A stretch of DNA of 64,000 nucleotides, taken from positions 35,082,001 to 35,146,000 of the forward strand of contig CM038908.1 of NCBI GenBank assembly GCA_021904315.1. The letters are read 5' to 3'. The stretch's first letter is position 1. Each line of letters starts with the position of its first letter. This DNA is from Sphagnum magellanicum (Eukaryota; Streptophyta; Sphagnopsida; Sphagnales; Sphagnaceae). A model generated the notes under the pieces. The model saw only the letters and a program-made list of their open reading frames with translations. It ran no database searches and was not told the DNA's origin. This document shows positions 25,641-39,218 of this stretch, one piece after another. The translations under genes and the position numbers were made by a program.

Positions 25641-27124
25641 ATCTTATAATTATCCCCTATGTTTTTAATCATAAATATTGAGGGTTCTGACCTCAAACTA
25701 TACCTCAATAGATTTTAGACTTTTGAATATATGTTTTATATATGTGGTTCAAACTATTTGTTGCCATTATAACAAGTTATGGAGCAAATCACCATGTGTG
25801 TACTAGTTGGCAATTGACACATAGAACATTGAACTTTGTTCCAACAGTTCAATAACTCCAATGGAATTTCTGGTAGCACTGGGTCTCTAACCTTGGTAAT
25901 GTAATTTGTTGGAATTGATGGTGTTTAGATTTTGAAGAGTTGTGTTTCTACTATGAGTTACTCCTACACAAGAGATTCTTCTTTCTACACCCTTCTTTTG
26001 GTTACACTATTCTATATAACTCAAGTCTAACATACACTTCGCATTAGGAGATTTTGACCTTTTTCTCACAAGCTATCATGGCCTATCATAATTGTTTCAC
26101 AACAAAACAATCCTTTCCACATTCAATTTTGGTTTCATAAAATAAGGTTCCCTTATTATATTCCACAAAAAATAAAACATCATACTTTTCCCATTTGCAT
26201 ATGCTCCCATAAATCCCACTAGATCTTAATTGTTCTTGCCAAGCATTTTGGTAAAAAAGTTGTAAAACCCCAATCTTCGCTTTTCCGAGGAAGTTCAAAC
26301 AAGTAAAAGAAAAACTTTCATATAAAGTTTTGCAATATAAAATTCTCTCTTGGAAATTTTCAAGAACCCCACATTCAAGCTATGCAACTCTTGAAGTTCC
26401 CAAAATAATAAATCTTATTTCTTGTTCATTACCAAATCACCAAAAAAAAAATCAAAATATTCTTAAATACAGAAATCTTAAGGTTGTGAAGCAAATTTAA
26501 GTTAACTTTCAAACTCCCTAAAGACATCCATCATTTCCAAATGTGCCTCTATTTTGAAACATCTAACTAGCTGGTTATGTCCAACCTAATCTTCAATACA
26601 CACTAAAGGAATTTTCGAAAACTTCAAACCTAAATATAAGGTTTTGCCATCATCCTCCTACACAAAGAAAAACCTTAAATTGTTGAAACTTCAAAAGAAA
26701 TGTGCTTAGGTTTCCAAAACTTGAACCCTAATAAATCTTGAACTTGTTTTGCTTAAATCCTCTTTGTTGCACCTTGGTAACCTTCACATTAAATTGCATT
26801 CAACAAACAACACACACCCAAAGGCTGAAGATTTACTTCATGAAATATAAACCAACAAATACATAAAGTAGCACTAACATACATCATTACAAACTCCTTG
26901 AAAAAGGACAAACAATGAAAATCACATGCAACAAACAATAAATACAATATAATACAAAGAAAACATTGACATTATAGATAAGTTCAACTAAACCCTCATG
27001 CTTCACATGATCACCAACCAATGAAAGTTTTAACACTTTATGCCCATCTTCATGATGTGTAGCCCGTCATTCATTAGGTTAAACTTTCATCAAACATATT
27101 TCAAATGCAATTTGACACAACACC
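25641..27124. other. Spacer between copies A and B, nothing recognised
   Basis: This is AT-rich sequence without a recognisable gene or element. The minus-strand frame 26086-26298 shows no motif. Confidence 0.5.
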
Positions 27125-27555
27125 ATCTTTCAATCACTAGTAAAAATCGTCATTTGCAACCAATCATTAGGCAAAGTTAATTAAGTTGTGATTAAATTAA
27201 CAAAATGAATTTAACCATGACGGTTAGTTTAGTCATGGTTATGTAGTCAAAATCAATCTGAACCATGTAAAAAATAGTTAAAGTTAATTTTATCATAATT
27301 AATTTAATCATGCTTAATTTAGTTAAATTAGTTAAGCCATGGTTATTTTAGCAAAATTGATTTGACTATTGTTAAATTAATTAGAAATAATTTAATCATA
27401 ATTAATTTAAACATGGTTAGTTGAAACAAAATTAATTGAGTTATAATTAGTTTAACTTTATGATTAGTTTAGCCCTAATTAATCTAACTAAAGCTAATTC
27501 AACCATAGTTAATTTAGTCAAGATTTAATTTAAATTGAATTAATATGAGTTTTAA
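27125..27555. repeat. Imperfect AT-rich repeat of GTTAATTTAA words; CACTA-like motif at its start
   Basis: Words such as GTTAATTTAATCATG, GGTTAGTTTAG and their complements recur at irregular 15-35 bp spacing for about 430 bp. Many are self-complementary, so the tract could fold. At 27135 it opens with CACTAGTAAAAATCGTC, which matches the motif at 1737 (opposite orientation) at 16 of 17 positions and resembles a CACTA terminus. Confidence 0.55.
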
Positions 27556-28300
27556 CTTAAGTTTATCCCATGTTTTGTTGCCCATCAACTTTTAAATCAA
27601 ACCTCTTATTTCGAGTTTTGGTTCTTAGTTTCTCTTACTTTATGAATAACCATTTACTATGTATAAGACTAGGGATAAGAGGGAGATAGAGGATGAAATT
27701 GGACTAATTTTATGAATTTTTTTATTATGTAAACTTCATTTTGGACAAGTAGAAGTTGTGGAGAAAGGAGGTTGGCAAAAAAAATAAGTTTTTGAATTAA
27801 TTATGTGAACTTGAACTTAACCTTCCAACTAGGATCCGAAGTTCACTTTAATAAAGTGGGAGATTGAGTTTGTTTGAAAATCTTCTTTAATTACTAATTA
27901 CTATTTTTTTAATATTTTTTTATAAAAAATTATTGATGGTGCTTTTTTTTTTTAACAATGAGGATAAAGAGCCTGTGGTGATGCAGATACTTGCTCACTT
28001 TCTAATTTCCTTGAACAACTAGTGACGCAATCAAGAGGCATTTGAAGGAACCAAGAAGGCCCAAAAACAAGGCGAGTTTGAGGATAATTTTTTAAACAGC
28101 AACAATGGTGCAAGTTTTTATCAATAAAATCCAAAGACCTAGATTTGTGTTTCCTTTGATTTCGTACCATTTTGAATATTTCCATTACAGAGAAATCAAT
28201 GTATGCAAGTCAAAGAGTGAAAAAATAATATCACAAAATTTTTCAAAAAAATAGTTTATGGTTTTTTTGTCATAGTAGCCTATTCTCACAACCTTTTTTT
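27556..28300. other. Spacer, nothing recognised
   Basis: AT-rich sequence with T runs near 27904-27951. The minus-strand frame 27952-28185 has no motif. No gene is supported. Confidence 0.5.
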
Positions 28301-28356
28301 GTGTCGAATCCCATGAGCAAAGTGTGCTGGATGCTCTACCAACGGTTAGATAAGGG
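28301..28356 (-). other. tRNA-like relic (possible SINE head)
   Basis: Read on the minus strand, the D-arm-like sequence GTTGGTAGAGCATCC is followed about 20 bases later by GGGATTCGAC, which resembles an RNA polymerase III B box. A run of A (T on the plus strand, 28294-28300) follows. The left arm is too diverged for a working tRNA cloverleaf. A tRNA-derived SINE remnant is the best reading; chance similarity is not excluded. Confidence 0.3.
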
Positions 28357-28726
28357 ATGACAGTAAATCAGGTGTAGCCTTGATTGCAGGCAATACAGAA
28401 GTAGTGTTTACTTCTTCTTCTTCTTTTCCCGCACTGCCCAAAAAAGATGTGTCTATCACTGGCGGTGACTACACACATCTTGGTACCCTTAGGGTAGGTG
28501 TGATGTACCTTTCAAGATAATGCACAGTACGTGCCCATTGCGAGCTCAAAACGTGTATAACACGAATGCAAAGTGTGTGTCAGGGCGCGGTGGCATCATG
28601 AATCTATTTTCAGAAGGAGATATATCGGGCGAAGTGCAAATGAGGAAAAAAGCAGCAGACACACTTTTTTACTGCCTCCAGTAAAGACCTGCTCCTGAGT
28701 TTTAAAGAGAAGAAGAAGATAAGGAG

Positions 28727-28763
28727 GGCTGGAGTGAACCAGCAGCCACCAATGCACCAGTTG
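28727..28763 (+). mobile_element. MULE-family terminal inverted repeat, orphan
   Basis: The 37 bases match the left terminus of the complete MULE at 41027-41063 at about 34 positions (GGCTGGAGTGAA start, CACCAATGCACCAGTTG end). As in that element, a stretch ending in CCCCAAAATTTT and CTACC-type words follows (28850-28910). The opposite terminus was not found in the window. Copy B of the duplicated block starts only about 250 bp inside this terminus. Confidence 0.75.
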
Positions 28764-29009
28764 AGGATGTGGCCATTGAAGCCGTTTTAGGATGAACCAA
28801 AAACACATCCTGCCCTACCCAAGGTTATTGGTTTTTTCAGCCTCTTCTTTGCCCCAAAATTTTTCCCTCCTACGTAACCTCCCCAACCTACTTATTTTCC
28901 TACTTGAATAAGTGCCTAATGTTGTAACCTTAACTTTGGGCTCGCAACCAAGGTTCGTAACCAAGGCAAGGGCTTGTAAAAGTGTAGGACAAAAGGGAGG
29001 CCCGGGCCC

Positions 29010-32000
29010 AGGTAGTTTAAAATTGTGCTTAATTTTTTTTTTGGTTTTGAATTAAACCTATTGACCACCTCATCCCATTTGGACACATTTTTTAATGTGA
29101 AATTGGATGACCACACCTTTTGTTTATACAATGTTCAAACGAGGATTGAAAACAAACAATATGGGATAAGTTTTGAAGTTCCAACTTCCTCACATTATAA
29201 ATTTTCCAAAATTCTAATTTGAATTTAAAGTTATAAATTACACATTGTGGATAATTATGTTCAATTAAAAAATAATTATGAATATAATATAATAAATTCT
29301 TATCTGAAATAATTAAAATGATTTAAAGTAATGTAACATTAATTGGTGTAATTAATTATTTTACTATAAAAATATAAATTTTATTTCAAAAAATCTAAAT
29401 TGTACCATTAATTATTTATTGTAACCTATAATTCATAATTATAATCATTTATAATTATTTATAAAAGTGATATATTATGGACAAATAGTTAGAATAATTA
29501 AATATTTTAATATATTATTTTAGAATCCATGTAGTTATTGTCATAACATTAATTGTTTTAATGAAATTATGATTATTGTAGAAACTTAAATAAGAACTAA
29601 ATTTATAATTTATAAATTATAGATTATTATAATAAAGTTTAATTATAAGTTAATTATGCAAGTATTGTAATTCTAACTTTCAAATAAATGAAGTAATTAC
29701 AATGATTTTACAATGATTCTATGTTACTATAAAATAATTAACATTAATATTAAATTTTCATTTTTTATATGAAAAATTTATTGTAAATAAGTAAATAATG
29801 AGTAATACATAAAATCATTTAGTGTCTATCTTTTTTTAAATATAATAATTACATCAACTTTTCTTATTATTTTAAGATTATTATAAGATTTTGAAATAAA
29901 AATCTCAATTATAGGACAATGATAACTTCTCAATTATGGATATTAAATTTTGTTATTATCAATAAAATATAATATTTTATGATTGACAAGTATCATTTGA
30001 AATATTGTGAAAATTTATGCTGTATTAATGTTTATTCATTTAAAATAAGCAGTAATAAATAATAAGTAAAATAATTTATTATAATTATTTTAAATTTTCA
30101 ATAGAATATTTTAAATTTTTTTGATGTAGTAACAATTATATATTTTAAGTACATAATCAAATATTCTAGTATACTAGAATGTACTTCATAAAATTATAGA
30201 AATTATTCTAGTATGTTGGAATATAATTCTTACAATTAATAATGGCAATATTTTATTTTTAAAAATATTCAAAAATTAAAATTATGAATAATTAAGCTGA
30301 ATTATAAATTATGTGTCTATTACAATTAATGTAGTGGTAAATAATTTATTGTGATTTTCTAATAATCATACATTAATTGTAGTACTTTTATTGTTACGAA
30401 AAAATATAAAAATATTTCATATAATAATCTGTATTGGAATATATTTATTTTATTTGTAATTGTAAGTGATTTCATGTAATGAAATTAACATAATTACAAT
30501 AATCATATCAATGACTTTACTACATTAAAAATACTATGAATATTTTGAATACTAATGTGAAATATAAATTAAAAGTTATGAATGTTAAATTTAGATGTCA
30601 ATCAATTAATTATTTTTATTAATGTATATAGACATATGTTGGCTTCAACTAAGCATCCTTTCACTTGTGACTAATGGGACTTTAGATGGTTATTTTTAGA
30701 TGATAAATTCAACTTGTATATAAATGTAAAACAATTTAGTTGTAAACTAATCAAAAGTTAATCATAAGTGATTTAGATGATGTCAGCACAATGTTACACT
30801 AGTTGGAGAAGGCAAAATTTTAGTTGCAAAACCAAATAATTGTAGGTAGTTGTAAATGTGTTGGTCACATATTGGCCTTTTCCTTTTAATGCAATAATAA
30901 TTATAAGCATTGATTAATTTTTTCTATTTCAAATTGTAAAAAAATACTAAAAATGGACATATTTTTATACAATGTTATTGTCAATATGTTGGTATACATA
31001 TCCAAAAAAATTAGAATCAATCTAATGAATAAAAAAACATATAAAACATTTTTAATTTTTTTTTAAATAACATGATTTTGGAATTTAAAAATATAAAACT
31101 TAACATAATATTATTTTTAAAATTAAAATAAAATAAAATAAAATGACATATTGAAAATATTTATAAAACATTCTTTAAGAAAAAATTGCAAAAAACATAG
31201 GTTTCAGGGCATGGGTACATGTAATTTTTACTAGCATGAATGGACCCTTAATATTGATTTTTCAACATAATAGTCTAGTCTTTGTGTCATGTGTTAATGT
31301 TTAGCTCCAAGATTAAATCTAGATTGATTAAGCCTAATCCTATTTAATTAGGGTAATCTAATTTAGTAGGTAATTTAGCTACAACTAGTTCCAAGGTTTG
31401 AATTTTGTCACATTTTGGATGTAATCCCTTGTTGTGGGATCTCAAATCTCTTTTGGTGATTTGAGATTTTAGGACATTATTTTGTTGTTTTGCAAGTTTT
31501 TCGTGTGCACATTTGGTGTGGTTTCTTGTGTTTTGGGCTTGGATACCTTCCTAGTTGCAAGTGAGTTCTTTTGATTTGGGTTGATGAGCGATTTTAGGTA
31601 TTATGTTGTCATTTTGTTTCTATGTATGGACAACAATAGGTGTAGGTGTGGATATGGTAGCACACAACACTAATAATAGGGAAAAGCATGGTTAGGTGTT
31701 TCAAAAGTGGCATTTGAAGGTCCATAATCTAACATTAGAGATTCTTTTGTAGTTTTAACAATTATGAAACCGTGTTATATCAATGGTAACTTGGTATATG
31801 TTTGGACAATAAAAGAATAAGTTATGAATGTTGTGGAAGACTCCATTTAAATGATTGTATCACACTGAATGCCTAGTAGGTGGCAACTCACATTTACCAA
31901 TGCCTCTTGCCATGGAAAGTTTTGGAAATGCAACTACACAAAATTGTGAGATCCATTCATATATCACAAAAGGCTTTTGTTTGTTTATGATCACACCATA

Positions 32001-35000
32001 CACTAACCCTCTTAAATCATCGGCCCTATGCTATGCTTTTGGTATGACCGAAGAACTTTCAATAAGGCAATGTGCTTATTTAGTAATTTTCAGACCAATA
32101 GAGCAAAAATTATTGAATTTATACAATATTTGTCTATGAAAATTAGTTCAATTTTGAAAAATGATTTTGCTATAATAATTCTAAGACGACACCCACTTCA
32201 ACCAAAATAGTATTAAGCTTGGTGACCTTATAAGAGGTTTAGTTTATACTTGGCCATTACCATAAAGGTTTGAACTAATTTTAATGCAATCACAATGAAA
32301 ATAATCATTATGCTGGACATTATATGGTCTAACAAAAAAAATCCTTTGTCGTGAACACTATTGGTTTTCATAAATTGTGATTTTATTGATTTCATGTATG
32401 GATAGTAATATTTTTCTATTTTTTGAGACATTTCAATTCTCTATTTAGTTGTAAATATAATATAACACGTACCAAAATCACATCTAGATTTGAGGTCATA
32501 TCATAAAAGTTTAATGGTTACTATTTTAAATATTATGAAGATTAAAAAGATCAGTAAACAACATCATTACATTTGATAATTTGATGTAGGAACATTTATT
32601 GTCATCTTACATTATAAATTTTTTAATGTTTTAATTAATAAATTATTTTATTTTCATATATCAAAACTAATAAAATCCAATTTATTTACAAGAAGCACAT
32701 TTGAGACATAACAATCTAATTTAATATGTTAAAAAACTTAGCACCTAAATTATTGGATTCATGTTAGATTTATAAAATTTCAAACTAATGTCTATACATT
32801 CATACCATTTCACCAAGTGTTATTTGTGAACATAGTTTCATCTTGCTTTGAATAAAAAATTGTCAAGTCATACCTTTTCCATAAATATCTTGATATACAT
32901 CCTCTTAAATTTTGATATATCAATTACAACAAAATTTCCAAAGTTTGATTTTTAAAAATCAAGAAAAAATAACCTTTAGAAGCATGGGTATTGACCATTC
33001 TATAAAACATGGGAAAATTTCAAAAGTGTCTTTAGAGGGCACCTTACATCAATCAATAACCCTCCTAGGAAAGAAAAAAGGTATTAACGATAGGAAGGAG
33101 ACTATGCCTATTGATAGGCATATCCACTCTTCAAATGTAGTTGTAAATCCTCACCCACTTCTCATGGCTCATGGTTTATGTATGTTTATGTATAGAGGAT
33201 TGACATCACAATATGGTATTCGCTCAATGGAAAGCATGGGAAACAAACAATAATTCCTAATTGTCATGGTTTACATATGGTTATGTATAGAAGAATGGTA
33301 GGGTAATAAGGTATTTGCTTGGTGGAAGGCATGGGAAATAAGCAATAACATGAGTTCCCTGTGCCGTTAAACAATGAATATTCTACCTTTCCCCTACATA
33401 AACAAAGGATGCAAGGAATGTGCCAAAACCTTGTCTATTAATAGGAGGAACATTGCATGTAAGCAATCTAACCCTTTAAAACCTTATCTTCCTGCAAAAT
33501 GAAAACAAGCGAGTTAATCAATGTTTTATGTATATTTTTGTAGTGCAATGGATGAAACCATAACAATTATCCCATACATCTGTCAAAAATAATCAACTAA
33601 CATTGGATGGGTGTCACCTTGGGTACATTAAACAATTGGAAAAAAAACAATCATTCATTTTGTTTGCAACATTAAATGAAAGGGTTTAAGTTCATGTGTT
33701 CTTGTGAATTTCACCCAAGTTGACACCCTTTTGCGAAAACTAGCATAAGAATTGAACCATGGAGGGTGAAGACATGCTAAAATACCCAATTAAATGTCCT
33801 TGATTTAGAATGGAATAAAAAAAAATCATTTTGGCCAAAAACAAAAGAAAGTAGATTCAAATTTTATTTAAATTTCATTTTGAAACCATGGTGCTTTCTA
33901 TTGGGTTTATATTAAATTGAATACAAAATTTGAGAAATTTTGAAATAATAAAAGTAATGAACAAATATTTTTGAATTTGGACTGGTCAATATGGTGTTCA
34001 AAATTACTTTTTCATTAGAAATTTAAATGAATTATGCATAAATGACATATAGTTTGAAATTAATAAAATTGGATATGTTTTTTTTGCAATTGTATTCACA
34101 TTCAAATTCTTTTCCATATGTCATAAAAAAGGGCATTTGTGACAACTTCCATTGAACAATGATTACTTATTATTCCTTTCATGAAATTAACACCATTTTT
34201 CTTTTGTTTTGAATCATATGTATGTCAACTATTTGAACAAACTCAATGGAAGTAGGGAGAGTTTTACATCTTTGACAAGATTAGTCAAAAGGGTGGAATC
34301 CTTTTAACATTTCATAACTTACAATTCAAGGACTTAAAAACTAAAATAAAAATTGGAACCAGCAATTTATTGCATGTAAAGTTTACCTTTTATGGTACGT
34401 TCAAACTGGAAACAAAAAATTCCCTTATTGGAACTACATTTACATGCATGTTTTTCTTAATGAAACATGGCAATCTATCATATGCCCCTAGTATTTAAAA
34501 TGTCATTCAAATGATGGGTAAGGTTGAAAATATAATTGTGCAATCATTGACATTCAAGACTTGATTGAAAAAATCCATAAAAATAACTCACCTTATTTAT
34601 GAGGGCATTAAGACGCATTGAAGATTATATGTTGGAGTTTTTCTTTTTGAAATTTCAGGTTAAATGCAATGTGAAGCATGAAACCAACTTATTAATTCAT
34701 ATAATATTATCAAACTAGGCAAAATGAATGAAATGTTTTTTATTCACATTAGAACAATATGAACTCAACAACTTAAATGTGTACAAACATAGGTATTTGA
34801 TATCATACGAAGTGTTTCACATGACAATAATTTTAAAACCTTGTTTATTTTGTATCACATCCAAAATAACATTTGACGATGTATCAATGTTGTGGGTATT
34901 ATGTAAATATTCATCACTAAAATGAGCAAAATTACTTTTAACCTAGGAAAGGTAAGTTGTGTATCACAGAAGGGGTGTGAATATCAAACTTGTTGGTCTG

Positions 35001-38000
35001 CCAATTCAGTATGGTGGCCACAACGGATACAACTATCCCACCAAAACTAATCATCATACATGGAACAAATGAAAATAATGTCCATGTTGATGTAACCCAA
35101 TATTTCGCTAATATGATAAGTAAAAATAACTGGATGATAAGAGAAAGAAAAAAGAGAAGGGGCCCGATTGCATCCAACCAACTTATTCTTAACACATGCC
35201 ATTCAACAAGTACTGCGAATGCCACCACCACACTCGCCACCACCAGCGTTCCCACCATCGCCTTATTTTGACATTTTTCGCCATCCCCATTTGACCATCG
35301 AGTAGACCTACATTTATCTAACATTTCTTGTTCTTGTGCAGGGTTCAAGTATATGACAAGAGGATTTTGACAAATCACTCCCAAACTATGAACAAGAGAA
35401 TGAACAATGACCAACATGCTAAAAGCAAACCCTATGGCTTCTATAGGACTCACTGGCAAATGATGAATTGCTCTATAAACAATAGATGTAACATATCCAA
35501 TAATAAGCACTGCTCCTCCTCCAGTGCAGAGAGCTACTTTCAGTCAGAAAATAGCCGCTTCCTCGAACTCGCCCAAGACAGACTAGGTCGTGAACCGACG
35601 GTGAAGAAGGTACCCGGGGGTTGCGGTGATGAGGAAGACCTGCCGTGTTTCGTCTGGACTATGGGCGGTGCAATCTCATATACCACCGTCGTTGAGCATC
35701 AATTTCCGGTCCATCAGCACTCCCTCGTCATGTGCGCATCTTTCTTTCTCCGGTCCAATGAGAACTTCCTGGTAATGTGCGCATCTTTCCTAGTCCTCCA
35801 AGATGTGCTTATTGGGCCTGAATTGCGGGATTCGATCGATCTCGTCTAATACTCCTCGCGAAACCAACGACTCTAAGGGATCAGCAATTGGAGTCGATGC
35901 TCGGAAAGTGCGAGGGATTGAGTGTTCTACGTTCTGGCCTTAAAGCTAGCGGTCACTTCCCGAGCCCTTGGTAACTCCATCTAAGGGCTACGATGCTGGC
36001 TCTTTCTCGCGAATCTTATCACAACACGATTTCGCAACTACTTTCTACCGACTTCTTTCTGTGAAAGATGGACGGTGATCGACAAAAGGTTCGTGAGGTG
36101 CCACAGTCCGTTTCTTGGAGTGCAGGGCGAACTGCACATTTTGGCGATTGTTGTTTCCGGCTAACATGGAGATAGCAAGTGGAATCAGGAAGTTCTCGCC
36201 TGACTGGCTATTGGGCTGTAATGGATTCGGACGGGTTTCTCCAAATCACCAAACTGGTCGCACTCATATGTCATGGACTGCCTGAAGAATGAAGAAAGGA
36301 GAATCATCCCACCTGAACCATTGTTTCTGCTTCTAGGAGAGGTTTCGTCACAATTGTCTTCTCTTGCTCGAGAATTTTGGCTCTCTGGAGGTGATGCAAT
36401 ACCCTTTCCCCATGTCAGTTTTCAAAGAATTCTGTTATATTGCAGTGCCTGGATCCCTTTGCAGTTTCAGCTCTTTTGCTGCTCTGAACACAAGCTCTTG
36501 AAGCTGGTTGCATCAAAAAATTCCAAGGTATATAATTCCTCTCATGCTGGATGCAACAATGTAAATTAGGGTTTGGGTGTTCTTACGATGTCAGTACAGA
36601 AATTTTGGCTCTCATAGTGATCATTGGATGAGGAAAACTTGATGAAAGCAAAATTTGGAGTTATTGGGTTTACATTTTGTTCTGATTGAAACTCTTGTGG
36701 GGACATTTCAGACATTGTGTTTCCATGAACCTTAAGCACCATGTAAATTGGCCATCAGCATTTTCTACATCTATTTTCATACCTTAATGACAATGACCGG
36801 AAGCTGGTAGTTGGAGAGACTAACCTCTGCACTGGAGGTCATTCTCCTCATGAGAAACAGGGACTGAGAGATTCTCAAGATGAGAGACAGCCTGTTCATT
36901 TTCAACCTAAATTTCTTCATTGTGATTGCAAAGTGCTAGTCTACAGTTCCAGGAAGCCACCAACAAACAGACAGTTTGTGGAATGCTGGGGAAGGCAACT
37001 AAACTCAAGCAGCCTCCTGGTGTAACATAAATTACTACTCTGGCTTTCTCAGTTTGGCATCTGAAGTTATGGAGGACTTTTTATTGTATTGGCAGCCAAG
37101 GTATTGATGCTCAGCTGTGAAGATCAGCTAACAATTGCAAGTTGTGATCTCTGTAATAGATGATCTATCCAACTCAAATGAAGGCAGCCTTGCTGATGAT
37201 AGTTCACAATCAATCTCAGAATATGACTTTTGCCTCATATGAAATCTGGCAGGAAACAGATCTGAAACATGCCCCACTTTGCAATTTTAGAAGTTGAATT
37301 GGTTTGATTAATGGCAATTTACCTCTTATATAGGTAGCTGTTTCCACCAAGTTCAACCTTAGGATACTCATTAGTATGTGTCATATCTGTCAACAAGCCC
37401 ACCCAAAAAATTCTGGCTCATCAAGCACATTTTAAATGTGGCTCAGGCATTAGTAGAAAATGTGTGACTAACATGGTGAACTTTTTCTATCAGTTTGCAA
37501 GAGTTGCATTGCACTTTCTTTGAAGGAGCACTATAGATTGCCTACTCATTGCACTGTCGGGTGTTGTGATGCCTATCTTTGTTTGGACGAGGTCTGAGGC
37601 AACAACCGCACTCAGGGTATTTCAAATATGGTATTGTGGTGGGGATCTTTGTTTGTCTACAGGTGCTGAGTCAAGTGCACTTGTGAAAATCTTCTGCATT
37701 CTTCATGGTTGAGGTAGGGCTTTTGCGAAGCCTGATCTCTTTCCATATTACCTATACAGTTTTTTGTCACTGTTAGTGTAGGAAAACCTAATTTCTTTTA
37801 CAAAAACCCAGTGGTTTTTGTTTATGCCCTAAACCAAAATTCCTTCTTCCTGCCACTGTGAGCACACATCACAGTGTCTCCCTCAGAAATGCATCTGCCA
37901 GCAACTTTGATCATACAAGGGACCATGAATGTTAAGCCTGTCATTTGACAAGAACAGGTATGTGAACATTGTGAGTAGGGTTGCCTACTAATTGTACAGG

Positions 38001-38425
38001 AAACTATTTCCCTGCCATAGATATGACATTCTCCCAGCGGGACTGCCAAATTGTATGGCATGTGCAAAAAACAACTCCTGGACAGAAACTGTCTTGGGAA
38101 CCAGGGAATTTCCGGAAATTTATGAGATAGGTGTTTTTCAAGAGAAAAAATGGCTGGGGAACTTTCAGTAGTCAAGCTTTTGGAAGCACAAAAAATTCTG
38201 GGTCTGGAAATGGCTTTGAAATTAAGACAAAGCTCTTGGTCCTCAGGTGCTTTTACCATTGGAGTGGAAAACAAGGCAAGAGAAGGGATACCAAAACTGT
38301 AATGCAGCTAGACATCCTTTGTCCCAAGAACATGGAGCAAGGAGGAAATTTTGTCCATCACTCAAATCTGGAGGAATTGCCCACTCTGCAGGCACTGGGT
38401 TGGAGCTTATTGTATCAAGAAGAAC
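29010..38425. repeat. Segmental duplication copy B (9.4 kb)
   Basis: Direct, collinear copy of 14806-25640. Relative to A it lacks roughly 400 bp in the AT-rich left part and 1,093 bp across the gene's 5' half. The left edge starts at AGGTAGTTTAAAATTGTGC, directly after a GGCCCGGGCCC palindrome near 28999-29009. The right edge is at the divergence after TTGTATCAA (about 38425 versus 25640). Apart from the gene remnant I see no supportable coding sequence in 29010-34937 or 35511-38425. Confidence 0.93.
34938..35510 (-). pseudogene. Membrane-protein gene copy B, 5' truncated
   Basis: The frame retains the C-terminal part equivalent to residues about 259-443 of copies A and C (IGYVTS onward) and the same last residues, HNLPFLG. 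The first about 258 codons, the TATA box and the upstream palindrome are missing. The break coincides with CCAAT at 35497-35501. Copy C has CCAAT at both corresponding breakpoints (59138-59142 and 60231-60235). The open frame starts with three codons from beyond the junction. It retains five hydrophobic segments but no known promoter, so it is best treated as a dead copy. Confidence 0.88.
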
Positions 38426-39218
38426 AGCAAGTCCAAAATGCGATTCAGGAACTTTGTTGGAGTACACAACTGCAGATCATTAGCAAAGGTTCAACTTGTA
38501 GTGTATCTGGTACTCTCTTTTGCCTGTCTTGTGATGCTGTTCTACATGCTTGCCAACATGGCAGCTGATTGCTCTTGTCATTCCAAGTGAGAAGCTCTCG
38601 AACATGCTTTGGCCTCCTCGTACCATGGCTGGTGTATCTCTCCTTCCATTGGGAAATCTCAGTGGCAGCTTTTGAACGTTTGAAGACAAGTGATTGGCAT
38701 TAAGGGAAAATGGTTTGTTGGGTAAACTAAATGTATGGGTACACTACGGTTCCTCTCTCTCTCTCTGTGTCAACATCTTCTGAGCTGAGGCATGGCTCCT
38801 GGTTTGAAGTTTGAACCTAGTTTTTATTTGAATCTTGATTTCCTGGATGTTGGATGGTCATGGTGATGGAAGAGAGGTAGAAAGATTAGGCCCTATTGGA
38901 GAGTTATGAAGACCAGAAATGAGGTTGCTGCAAGCTGTAAAATTAGGGACCAATTCTGTTTATGGACCTTTCGGGCTTCGCACTGTTAACTTTGAAAGTT
39001 TGCGACACGCTTATCACCAATTCTCTTCTACTACTAAATCGAAGGTTTCTCTTGTTCTGCTCGGAGAGCCGAGCAGTAAATTCAGCGTAGAACATTCTGA
39101 CTTTCTTTTTCTTGGGGATCAGAGTTTTGGGGAACTAACTTGTTGGGTAGGAGGTCAGGGGGCTACAACACTGTCAATTTGATGGAGGACTGGCGGTGGC
39201 TTAATAAGTGTTAGTGTA
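38426..39218. other. Unique spacer right of copy B
   Basis: No gene recognised. Overlapping frames cross the right edge of copy B (38131-38568, 38351-38590) and a plus frame lies at 38919-39182. A short CT microsatellite is at about 38753-38766. Confidence 0.45.

Noticed and set aside
37822-38590. Overlapping frames on both strands at the right end of copy B (and 24978-25681 in copy A)
   Set aside because: Frames differ in length and end between the two copies, and no domain is seen.
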